This document shows positions 1 through 6,874 of a stretch of 10,354 nucleotides of DNA, piece by piece. How positions within the stretch are numbered: the first letter of the stretch is position 1; every line of letters starts with the position of its first letter. Position numbers and translations under genes: made by a program. The notes beneath the pieces were generated by a model that ran no database searches, was not told the DNA's origin, and saw nothing but the letters and a program-made list of their open reading frames with translations. Source of the stretch: JAXDBV01 sp034678415 (GTDB taxonomy: Bacteria > Bacteroidota > Bacteroidia > Bacteroidales > VadinHA17); the NCBI GenBank assembly GCA_034678415.1, contig JAXDBV010000176.1, positions 1-10,354 of the forward strand. Reading direction: 5' to 3'.

Positions 1-757
1 TTTTCCTCATGGCAATGTGAATCAGACAATTTCCTTCGAACACATTTGGAAGATGATCATCATCCCCGCAATCGATATACCAGCGGACGGCTGTTTTTTT
101 GTCGTCTGGCACCATGTTGATGAGCTCCAGCACACTTTGCCTTGCATACCATTGTTCAATCAAGGTATCCGGCAGCGCCGGATCCGTTCTTTTCATGAAC
201 TCTTTGGCAGCGTTCAGTGTGAGCGGTCCCGGACCTGCACTCAACGGGCAGGCAGCTTTAAACATTTCGGGGTGGTGCAGGGCATAGATAAATGTACCAT
301 TCCCTCCCATAGACAGACCAGCAATAGACCGGAACATTTTTCCTGGCCTTATCCGAAATGTTTTCTCAATATAAGGAATAAACTCCTTAAAGAAGAAATC
401 CTCGTACAGCCATGACCCTGAGGCATTGTTTCCATACCCCCTGTTGGGGCCGCTGGCATCGGGCATGACAATGATAAGAGATTTGGTAATTCCTTCCCTG
501 ATAGCTTTATCGGTAAGATACTTCACTTCTCCCCTTTGTATCCATTCTGCCTGGTCCCCTCCTCCACCATGGAGCAGGTACAGAACCGGATAGCTTCGCT
601 GTGAGGTCTCATAATCAGGAGGAAGGTAAATGGCAAACTTCCTGGTCATATTAAGGATTTCACTTTTCATGGAAAGATCGTCGAAGATCTTCCCTTCCTG
701 TGCCGAAAGGCACGTGGCTATGTTCAGTGCAAAAAATCCCACTATAATTTTCTCCAT
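1..757 (-). CDS. CE1-type alpha/beta-hydrolase esterase (esterase D / feruloyl-esterase-like), C-terminus cut by window edge
   Basis: This is a secreted alpha/beta-hydrolase of the putative esterase family (PF00756, CE1-like), expected to remove acyl groups (acetyl, feruloyl or similar) from a glycan. The visible 252 residues are open to the left edge. Residues 1-19 form a Sec signal peptide with probable cleavage LSA|QE. An oxyanion-type HGGGGD motif lies at residues 63-68, the nucleophile elbow GLSMGG has Ser149, and an IDCGDDDHL stretch near residue 230 probably carries the catalytic Asp. The catalytic His should lie just past the left edge; the last visible residues (IAMRK) match the part of the family that precedes it. 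The start at 757 gives the cleanest signal peptide. An in-frame ATG at 769 would add MIIH and leave only 2 nt after the upstream stop, so translational coupling is likely with either start. The acyl group and glycan are unknown. Confidence 0.85.
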   Translation of the reverse strand, partial: MEKIIVGFFALNIATCLSAQEGKIFDDLSMKSEILNMTRKFAIYLPPDYETSQRSYPVLYLLHGGGGDQAEWIQRGEVKYLTDKAIREGITKSLIIVMPDASGPNRGYGNNASGSWLYEDFFFKEFIPYIEKTFRIRPGKMFRSIAGLSMGGNGTFIYALHHPEMFKAACPLSAGPGPLTLNAAKEFMKRTDPALPDTLIEQWYARQSVLELINMVPDDKKTAVRWYIDCGDDDHLPNVFEGNCLIHIAMRK

Positions 758-771
758 ATGGATTATCATTT

Positions 772-2235
772 TTAATAGACAGGAATGACCGGGATATTTT
801 TCTTTCGTCCGAATCTATAAAGCCTGGATCCGAACCATTTCATTGCCTCAGGCATCGGATGATGGTAGTTGCCGAATGGATCCTGCAGTCCTGTATGCTG
901 CCTGACCGGTTTCCATTCTTCCCAGGCATCCATCCACCCGCACCAGTTCCAACCAATAAAGTCTGGCCGTTGAAATGCTTTCGTGGCAAAGTCAAGGAAC
1001 CTGTTGGCCCTTGTTTCTGTATCGGGGCATACCGCTCCAATAGGATTTGGCATCTCCTTATAAGGGACACTGAAGCTGGAATCGGCATGAAAAAGTGGTT
1101 TACCTGACAAGGCTGACCATTTATTAAGCAGATGAACCTGTTCGTCATACCCACCATAAAACTGATAAGCGATGAGGTCAGAATATTTGGTCATCAGAGA
1201 AATAATCTCATCGGGGCGTGGTGTCTGCGCATTGATGATGTCGCCAAATATCAGGTGGTTGGGATCATATTTATGTATGGTGCTACAGGCAATGGTATAG
1301 TACCTCTGAAGTATGTCGATCAAAAAGGCATGATTATCTGCTTCGTCATCTACTTCCTGTACTTTCATGTAGGAGCTCCATTTCTCAGCAGCAAGAAGGG
1401 AATCAAAGGAAGAAAACTGTGTTTGGTATATCTTGTTAAAATCAATGATCTCAGTATACCGTTTCCTTATAATAGAAATAAATGCATGTTTCCCGGGGGC
1501 ATCCGATCCCAGGTTTCTGAGAACCCGTGGCCATGTGGGAGCTTCAGGAGCGGGGCCACCCCATGGATCCTGACCATGAGCAGCAGAATCCCTGTCAGTC
1601 AAAACCGGGCAATCTGTAAGCGTATAACCGAGAAGAAAAGGATCGCATCTTTTTGGACCGACCACCCGTTGAGCTATACGATCACATCGGCCGTTAAAAG
1701 ACGGGGAATAGACGTCAGGGAAATCGGTGATCACAGGTCCCCTCCAGTAAGACGTTCCCACGAAATATAAACCCTGTACATAGGGTACGGTTGGCTGACC
1801 GAAATATTCTTTTTTTGCATGGGTGCCAATCGTATTCATCCCGAAGTATTCCAGATCCGCCATAACCTTCCCGATAAATTTTTTCCTCAACACTTCATCC
1901 ATCTTCTCTGTGAATCCGAATTTCTTCCTCCAGAACTCCCTGTTATAATCTTGGAGCATGTATTCCACATCCGGATGATTCAGCCCAAAAGAAAGGAATG
2001 CTGAACCCTCCGGTGTCACAAACCACCATCTGTCTTTTTTCTCAAGGCGGAAATAACCCGATCCTTCAAATCGTAATGATTTCAATCCCCCGTACTTATC
2101 AAGCCGGGTAGTTTTACCGAGCCTTCCTTCATTAATGTCATTTTCTGGACGGTCAAATCTATAATAAAATGGAATACCTGCATTTAAAAGGCCTAATGAT
2201 GCGAGCTCTATAAATTTACGCCTCTGCATAGGCAT
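772..2235 (-). CDS. Tat-signal TIM-barrel glycoside hydrolase-like protein (clan GH-A, agarase/GH50-like)
   Basis: The 487-residue product resembles clan GH-A TIM-barrel enzymes, most closely the GH50/agarase-like group by eye. The segment at residues 66-87 (DRWWFVTPEGSAF then LSFGLNH) matches the start of the agarase-like barrel. Y352-Y360 (SDLIAYQFYGG) and residues 378-390 (GKPLFHADSSFSVP) resemble the late barrel strands, and residues 424-455 (IGWNWCGWMDAW, then HTGLQDPFGNY) resemble the C-terminal strand. The N-terminus carries RRKFIELASLG, a twin-arginine (Tat) type signal, implying export of a folded protein. Met3 is an equally possible start; there is no clear Shine-Dalgarno for either. 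The usual acid/base position in the GY-x-x-DNE-type motif reads GYTLTDCP (D208, C209), and the usual nucleophile strand ends HADSS (D385) rather than Glu. It may be a divergent subfamily using other residues or a non-catalytic protein. The substrate is unknown; the sulfatase next door suggests a sulfated glycan. Confidence 0.75.
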   Translation of the reverse strand: MPMQRRKFIELASLGLLNAGIPFYYRFDRPENDINEGRLGKTTRLDKYGGLKSLRFEGSGYFRLEKKDRWWFVTPEGSAFLSFGLNHPDVEYMLQDYNREFWRKKFGFTEKMDEVLRKKFIGKVMADLEYFGMNTIGTHAKKEYFGQPTVPYVQGLYFVGTSYWRGPVITDFPDVYSPSFNGRCDRIAQRVVGPKRCDPFLLGYTLTDCPVLTDRDSAAHGQDPWGGPAPEAPTWPRVLRNLGSDAPGKHAFISIIRKRYTEIIDFNKIYQTQFSSFDSLLAAEKWSSYMKVQEVDDEADNHAFLIDILQRYYTIACSTIHKYDPNHLIFGDIINAQTPRPDEIISLMTKYSDLIAYQFYGGYDEQVHLLNKWSALSGKPLFHADSSFSVPYKEMPNPIGAVCPDTETRANRFLDFATKAFQRPDFIGWNWCGWMDAWEEWKPVRQHTGLQDPFGNYHHPMPEAMKWFGSRLYRFGRKKNIPVIPVY

Positions 2236-2455
2236 GTCTTTAACTGGTCTGTATACACTGCCTCCCGGTGGTTAACGCAAACGTATTCCGATGACATGAA
2301 TCATCCGTATTCATTGTGATTTAACGATAACAGGAACCTGTGAAAAAGTCTGTGAGGATAACCCTTGAACAGGAAGCACGATGAATATCTCGATAATTGA
2401 TCTCTTTCAATATATTTTCCATCTGTTTTAAAATCCGGGACACTGTTCAGGGTGG
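2236..2455 (-). other. 220-nt intergenic region upstream of the GH-A gene
   Basis: This is the longest non-coding stretch in the window. It contains one Bacteroidota -7-like element (listed separately) and a GGGAGG run about 25 nt before the GH-A start, too far away to be a normal ribosome binding site. A weak GATGA/TCATC inverted repeat lies at 2290-2305. I see no stable hairpin followed by a T-run after the sulfatase stop, so read-through from the sulfatase is plausible. Confidence 0.5.
2278..2285 (-). promoter_or_regulatory. Candidate Bacteroidota -7 promoter element (TAnnTTTG)
   Basis: Read on the minus strand the site is TACGTTTG, an exact match to the TAnnTTTG consensus of the primary sigma factor in Bacteroidota. 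It lies about 43 nt upstream of the GH-A start at 2235, which would leave a short leader of about 35 nt. The partner -33 TTTG element is not evident about 20 nt upstream, so the match may be chance. If real it would give the GH-A and esterase genes their own basal transcription. Confidence 0.3.
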
Positions 2456-3766
2456 TTACTCCGGAATTTTCCCCGGGGCTTTCCTGGCAAGTTCCATAAG
2501 TGATTGCACCATCCCGGGATAATTATCTGCCTGGTTTTTTTGTTCGGAAATATCGGTTTCGAGATCATATAATTCAGGTGATGGTATTACCGATCCAAAA
2601 GGGAGCATCAGTTTCCATCTCCCTTGTCTAACAGCGCGTATTTCCCCCCTCTGGTGATACATGAATACTTCACGGTTGCTTTTCTCTGTGATCCCGGTAA
2701 TCAATGCTGACTGGTCTATCCCGTCAATGACCATCCCTTCCGGCAGTGTTGATTGGGCCAACTTCACGATGGTTGGCAATAAATCAAGTGTGGAAACCAT
2801 TTCATTGCTGATCCTGTTTGCCGGGACCATCCCCGGAGCCCGTATGATACAGGGCACCCTGAATCCTCCTTCCCAGGAAGAAGCTTTGGCGCCCCGCAGG
2901 GGAAAGGCAGAACCTGTTGCCCTCTTTCCCCCGTGCAATTTGCGGTAATACTCTTCTTTCCCCGACCAGGGACCGTTATCGCTCAGGAAGATGATATACG
3001 TGTTACTGTCTAATCCCAGTTCCGCCACTTTATCGAGAACCAGCCCCACATGAAAATCCATTTCTTCGATAACATCGCCGTACAGGTCTCCCGAAGATCT
3101 CCCTTTGAATGCCGGTGATGCATCAATCATAACATGAGGCATGGTATGTGCCAGGTAAAGGAAGAAAGGATGATCCTTATTTTTCGTAAGGAATGCAATG
3201 GCTTCCTCTGAATATGATTTTGTAAGGGATGACATATCCTCGGTTCTGTAAAGAGTATCCCTGTTTCTCATAAGATATACGTACCCCGGATCATTTGCTC
3301 CCAGGGTTCCGAAGTAATAATCGAATCCCTGGTCATTGGGGATCTGTCCATCGATGAATTTTCTACCAGACATATCCCATTTCCCGATACAACCGGTGGT
3401 ATATCCCGAAGACCTGAGTATCTCAGGAATGAATATCTCTTCTGCATTGACCACCCAACCCCCGCCGATCCTGACAGGATAGCGGCCGGTCATAAGGGCT
3501 CCACGTGAAGGGCCGCAAACCGGCTGTGCATAGAAACAGGTAAATCTTGTCCCTTCCTCCGCCATCCGGTCAATACGTGGGGTTTTAATGGCTTCAGAAC
3601 CATAACAACCCAGGTCGTTGTATCCCTGGTCATCGGTCATGATGATGATGAAATTGGGTTTTTCCTGTCCCCGTGAAAAAGCATAGTTCTGGTTTCCCCA
3701 GTTTATTCCGGAGGCAACAAGGGCTATTCCGGTTACAGGGAAACACATGCTTGTGGTTTTTATCAT
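2456..3766 (-). CDS. Secreted S1-family (formylglycine-dependent) sulfatase, arylsulfatase-A-like
   Basis: The 436-residue protein is a type I sulfatase, which hydrolyses sulfate esters and needs a formylglycine made from an active-site Cys by a sulfatase-maturating enzyme. Numbering from Met at 3766: metal ligands D45-D46 in MTDDQG, formylglycine motif CGPSR with C84 and R88, K129 in GKWD, a histidine in the HTMPH stretch (207-211), metal ligands D263-N264 in SDNGP, and K294 in the LRGAKASSWEGG motif. The first about 31 residues are a Sec signal peptide, with no lipobox. The reading frame is open to 3883, but ATG 3766 is chosen because AAGGA sits 7 nt before it, the signal peptide begins there, and the longer version would overlap the upstream gene by 53 nt with a non-signal-like sequence. 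GKWD replaces the common GKWH, so a usual active-site His is missing. The sulfated sugar is unknown. Confidence 0.92.
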   Translation of the reverse strand: MIKTTSMCFPVTGIALVASGINWGNQNYAFSRGQEKPNFIIIMTDDQGYNDLGCYGSEAIKTPRIDRMAEEGTRFTCFYAQPVCGPSRGALMTGRYPVRIGGGWVVNAEEIFIPEILRSSGYTTGCIGKWDMSGRKFIDGQIPNDQGFDYYFGTLGANDPGYVYLMRNRDTLYRTEDMSSLTKSYSEEAIAFLTKNKDHPFFLYLAHTMPHVMIDASPAFKGRSSGDLYGDVIEEMDFHVGLVLDKVAELGLDSNTYIIFLSDNGPWSGKEEYYRKLHGGKRATGSAFPLRGAKASSWEGGFRVPCIIRAPGMVPANRISNEMVSTLDLLPTIVKLAQSTLPEGMVIDGIDQSALITGITEKSNREVFMYHQRGEIRAVRQGRWKLMLPFGSVIPSPELYDLETDISEQKNQADNYPGMVQSLMELARKAPGKIPE

Positions 3767-3773
3767 AATCACA

Positions 3774-3778
3774 TCCTT
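3774..3778 (-). promoter_or_regulatory. Ribosome binding site of the sulfatase gene
   Basis: AAGGA on the minus strand lies 7 nt upstream of the ATG at 3766. It is the only convincing Shine-Dalgarno-like site at a start in this window, and it decides the sulfatase start against the longer in-frame ATG at 3883. Confidence 0.6.
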
Positions 3779-3830
3779 ATTAAATTCAAATTCTTTGTGG
3801 CTATTGTACCGGGGGCCTGAAAATGCTGTG

Positions 3831-6794
3831 TTATTTCCCTGGAACGGGTACGGGGATGGAGGCATCTGCCCCGTCCAGTCCATCGTTCCAATACAGTGGG
3901 GCCAGGTAGAGACCTCCCTCTCCTACTCCGGAATGGCTCACATACCATTTCCCGTTGGTATCTCTCACCACTTCGGCAGCATGTGAATCAATATGTCCCA
4001 CCTTATCGTCCAGATGCCAGTTAAAGGGATCACCGGAAGCAAAAACATCCGTTCCGACGTATCCTTCTCTCGGACCGATGAACAGGTAGTAGGTATCACC
4101 ACGACGGACGACGAATGGCGATTCAGTGGGACCGCCTGCCTTGTGACGGCGGGGATCAACAAAGACAATCTGCCGTTCACCCCAGTGTATCAGGTCGTTG
4201 CTCACACGGCAGGCCACCACATGGTTTCCCCCCTGCGGGGTGGTGTTCGCACAGTAATACATCACCCATTGATCTCCCAATTTCATTACCATAGGATCAC
4301 GTGCATCAAAACCATCAATAAACAGGGGATTATCAGGATGCCGTGTCCAGGTTTTCAAATCGGGAGAGATAGCCAGCATCATCCTGTAGATACTGCCTGT
4401 TTTCCCGCCGGCACAGTAGAACATATAATAGAGTCCGTTGTGCCTGACCACATGAGGCGCCCAGAGGTGCATTTCCTTCCAGGTATTCCATTGAACCGGA
4501 AAAGGTCGCTCAGCTGATGTCCAACCGGGAGCCATGAGACTCTCGGATACACCGTGGGCAAAACCCCCTGCACCTCCAATACCGAAAAAGTGCCATTTTC
4601 CGTCGTGGCCAGGCACATAGCAGTGGTCATTAACACTACTTTCCTTGAATATATGAACAAACTCACCGGTCGTCACATGGGAAGATTTGGATTTCTCACT
4701 TCTGCTTCCATCCCAGCGTTCCAGTTGTATGTAATCCAGGCCGAACTGCACTGTCTTTGTAGGATCTGCCACGGTATCCTCTGAGATAAACATGAGGACC
4801 TGTTGTCCCCGTTCCAGGTTGTGCACTCCGTAATCAAGAGGTCCGAGGGGAGCCAGGTGTTTATACTTCAGATTCAGGGAGCCATCAATCATCATTCCGT
4901 TCAGGCAGGTTTTAAACCGGCCGTATTCCTCCCCCCTGATGAAATGGATCCTCAGCTTGTATTTCCCGTCGGTTTCCACCGGGAATGCCAGTTGTAGGGT
5001 ATCACCCGTGCGGCAGCCATACCACCACAGATGTGCCTTCCCTTTCAGTCCCCCCCAACCACCGGTATGCAGGCCTTCCACATAGAGGGGAGTAACCGTC
5101 CCTCCCGAGCAGCGCTGTATTTCCATATCTTCCCCCTCAGTGCATTGTGTACTACCAAAGTCCGGATCATTGGGTGGATCCAGTCTATATGGCAGATCTG
5201 GCATTTCAACCGGACCGGTATTCTTGCCGTCGAGGTAGTAAAACAATGCAGCCGTATAGCTTACGGAATCCGATTTCGGGAATTCTTTCCTGAGCAAACA
5301 TTCCAGGGATTTCCGAAAAGGAATATTATCGGTTATATGCCAGCGGTTCAGGCATTCATGGTTCCGGTGAACCATGGACCTGTCGTTGATGGTATGGGCC
5401 TGGAATGCCTCGCCGTACGTATTGTTTCCCCAGGTACCGAAATAGCCGTCCAGTCCGAAACCGCTCCAGCGGGCAGTTTTTTCACCATCTGTACAATATC
5501 CGTAGGTACAGTCGCCCCACCAGTTACCGGCAGGGTTGTATATATCCAGCATGAATCCGCAGAACCGGCCTTTGCCCTTTGCACTGAGGAATTTCAGAGC
5601 CTTTCCCTGTTCCTTCATGTTTTTTTCCCGTACCCATCGGGTATGGAATCTGCCATAATTAGCGGCAGGTTTTTTAAGTGGAGCACAGGTGATTTCGAGG
5701 CGGATTTTTCTTGCTTTTGTTCCCCCGTTGCTGAGTGTAATTCGTGCTTCCTTGCTGAAAGGCATGTACCAGTGGCTGTACATCAGGTCATTGGTGATAC
5801 CTGCGGGCCATGACCGGTAAGTATTCCATCCCGGGGCTGTTCCGAAGAAATCTCCCAGGGGTGCCCAGACGGCAGGATCTGTCTCTCCGTCCCAGTACAT
5901 GGCTAAAGTCAGTTCTCGCAGGACATTCCTGTCGGCAGGGCTGTCAGGCAGCTCACGGCGTGTCCCCGGAAGCAGACGTCCTGAAGCCTCCGGGCGAAGC
6001 AGCAGAAAGGGAACGGTTTGCCCTACATCAACGGATACCCTGAAGGAAGTAATTACGGCAGGTCCTTTTTTTTCAAAAACTGTCAGCGTTTCTCCCGGGG
6101 GCAGATCCATTTCAACATTTTCTGTCATTTCTCCATCACGAGAACTGAGGGGATCAGGGCCCCGTTTTCCCAGGAGCCGGTCCAGCTGAGCAAGGGCTTC
6201 CAGTTCGGCGGTGCCGAATCCTTTTTTCAGGTCAGGCAGGAAGGCAGTCCTTGGATATGAGCGGTAGCCGATCTGGTAGTATTCCCCGAAATCCTCCTCC
6301 GCCACTACCTTGCAGGACTTTTTGAAGGGGATGGGAACAAAAAAATTCAGGCTTCTTCCTGCCCGGTAAACCAGGTTAGGAAAGCGGTGACCCCAGTTAC
6401 CATACCATTCGTAAAAGGAAGCATCAATCAGGGGTTCATCTGAACCATCGACATAAATACAAATGTTTCCCTCCCCGGGCAGTGCCGACCATATCCATGT
6501 GATGGCACCAGGGCCCTCCATTTCCGCAAGCACATATTTTTCTCCTTCCTTAACCGGGAAGGGATGTCTTTCCCGGAATGAGGGATCTCCCGGATACAGT
6601 ACGCCCGGTTCATAATAACCCATGGTACGGTCATCTCCTGCAATCACGGTTTGTTTTTCCCCTTTACCGGGAATGCGTGCCAGAGTTTCCGGATCAACAA
6701 GCCGGTACAACCATTCCTGATAGCCAGTTCTCTCCTGCACAAACCCACTTGACCAGGAGAGAACCGCTATCAATAACCATTTACTTAAACCCAT
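3831..6794 (-). CDS. Multidomain glycoside hydrolase: GH172 (DUF2961) + CBM-like domain + GH43/GH32-type five-bladed propeller
   Basis: The 987-residue secreted protein begins with a Sec signal peptide (about residues 1-20). Residues about 25-530 are a DUF2961/GH172 domain: GPGAITWIWSA at 94-104, IYVDGSDEPLID at 113-124 and PLGDFFG at 312-318 are family hallmarks. GH172 members characterised so far act on D-fructofuranosides and D-arabinofuranosides. Residues about 550-695 form a beta-sandwich resembling the CBM-like domain found in DUF2961 proteins (LWWYG, the DGKYKLRIHF strand, FGLDYIQLE). Residues about 710-970 are a five-bladed propeller of the GH43/GH32/GH117 type: NDHCYVPGHDGKWHFFG, LWAPHVVRHNGLYYMFY, DARDPMVMKLGDQWVMYY, TESPFVVRRGDTYYLF and HAAEVVRDTNGKWYVSH, one per blade. 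The triad D723, D833 and E891 appears present, with H938 in blade 5. In the GH172 part the canonical EGD and GTEDYF glutamates appear replaced (W426, D449). The gene lies between susD and the sulfatase. Confidence 0.85.
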   Translation of the reverse strand: MGLSKWLLIAVLSWSSGFVQERTGYQEWLYRLVDPETLARIPGKGEKQTVIAGDDRTMGYYEPGVLYPGDPSFRERHPFPVKEGEKYVLAEMEGPGAITWIWSALPGEGNICIYVDGSDEPLIDASFYEWYGNWGHRFPNLVYRAGRSLNFFVPIPFKKSCKVVAEEDFGEYYQIGYRSYPRTAFLPDLKKGFGTAELEALAQLDRLLGKRGPDPLSSRDGEMTENVEMDLPPGETLTVFEKKGPAVITSFRVSVDVGQTVPFLLLRPEASGRLLPGTRRELPDSPADRNVLRELTLAMYWDGETDPAVWAPLGDFFGTAPGWNTYRSWPAGITNDLMYSHWYMPFSKEARITLSNGGTKARKIRLEITCAPLKKPAANYGRFHTRWVREKNMKEQGKALKFLSAKGKGRFCGFMLDIYNPAGNWWGDCTYGYCTDGEKTARWSGFGLDGYFGTWGNNTYGEAFQAHTINDRSMVHRNHECLNRWHITDNIPFRKSLECLLRKEFPKSDSVSYTAALFYYLDGKNTGPVEMPDLPYRLDPPNDPDFGSTQCTEGEDMEIQRCSGGTVTPLYVEGLHTGGWGGLKGKAHLWWYGCRTGDTLQLAFPVETDGKYKLRIHFIRGEEYGRFKTCLNGMMIDGSLNLKYKHLAPLGPLDYGVHNLERGQQVLMFISEDTVADPTKTVQFGLDYIQLERWDGSRSEKSKSSHVTTGEFVHIFKESSVNDHCYVPGHDGKWHFFGIGGAGGFAHGVSESLMAPGWTSAERPFPVQWNTWKEMHLWAPHVVRHNGLYYMFYCAGGKTGSIYRMMLAISPDLKTWTRHPDNPLFIDGFDARDPMVMKLGDQWVMYYCANTTPQGGNHVVACRVSNDLIHWGERQIVFVDPRRHKAGGPTESPFVVRRGDTYYLFIGPREGYVGTDVFASGDPFNWHLDDKVGHIDSHAAEVVRDTNGKWYVSHSGVGEGGLYLAPLYWNDGLDGADASIPVPVPGK

Positions 6795-6797
6795 CTG

Positions 6798-6838
6798 ATT
6801 AAATCCAACTGATAATCAGTTGTATTTACAGATTTAAT
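6798..6838 (-). promoter_or_regulatory. Inverted-repeat hairpin in the leader of the GH172 fusion gene
   Basis: The core is a perfect 17-nt palindrome at 6806-6822 (CAACTGAT-A-ATCAGTTG). Directly next to it on one side ATTAAATC (6798-6805) pairs with GATTTAAT (6831-6838) beyond an 8-nt bulge, giving up to 16 base pairs in total. The structure ends 3 nt before the ATG at 6794. As RNA it would cover the ribosome binding region and could lower expression of the enzyme relative to susCD. As DNA the core could be an operator. No T-run follows it on the minus strand, so a simple intrinsic terminator is unlikely. Confidence 0.6.
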
Positions 6839-6874
6839 ATAACAAAACAAATCAGATATCAAACAAATCCATTC

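Noticed and set aside
17..415. Plus-strand open frame of 132 codons at the left edge
   Set aside because: The minus strand over this stretch encodes the esterase with its GLSMGG nucleophile motif, so the plus frame is a shadow.
1132..1770. Plus-strand open frame of 212 codons
   Set aside because: It is antisense to the GH-A gene, whose own frame has clear family motifs. The antisense translation shows no family features.
2290..2305. GATGA/TCATC inverted repeat in the 220-nt gap
   Set aside because: The arms are only 5 bp with a 6-nt spacer and no extension, which is easily expected by chance.
3767..3883. N-terminal extension of the sulfatase to the ATG at 3883, overlapping the upstream gene by 53 nt
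   Set aside because: The added 39 residues are not conserved-looking and would bury the signal peptide. AAGGA lies 7 nt before the ATG at 3766.
5031..5813. Plus-strand open frame of 260 codons
   Set aside because: It is antisense to the clearly coding GH172 domain, in a GC-richer stretch where stops are rare. The translation has no recognisable domain and no start context.
6798..6838. Reading the hairpin after susD as an intrinsic terminator
   Set aside because: The minus-strand sequence after the stem is CAG and then the start codon region, with no T-run. The stem is also AT-rich in its outer arm.
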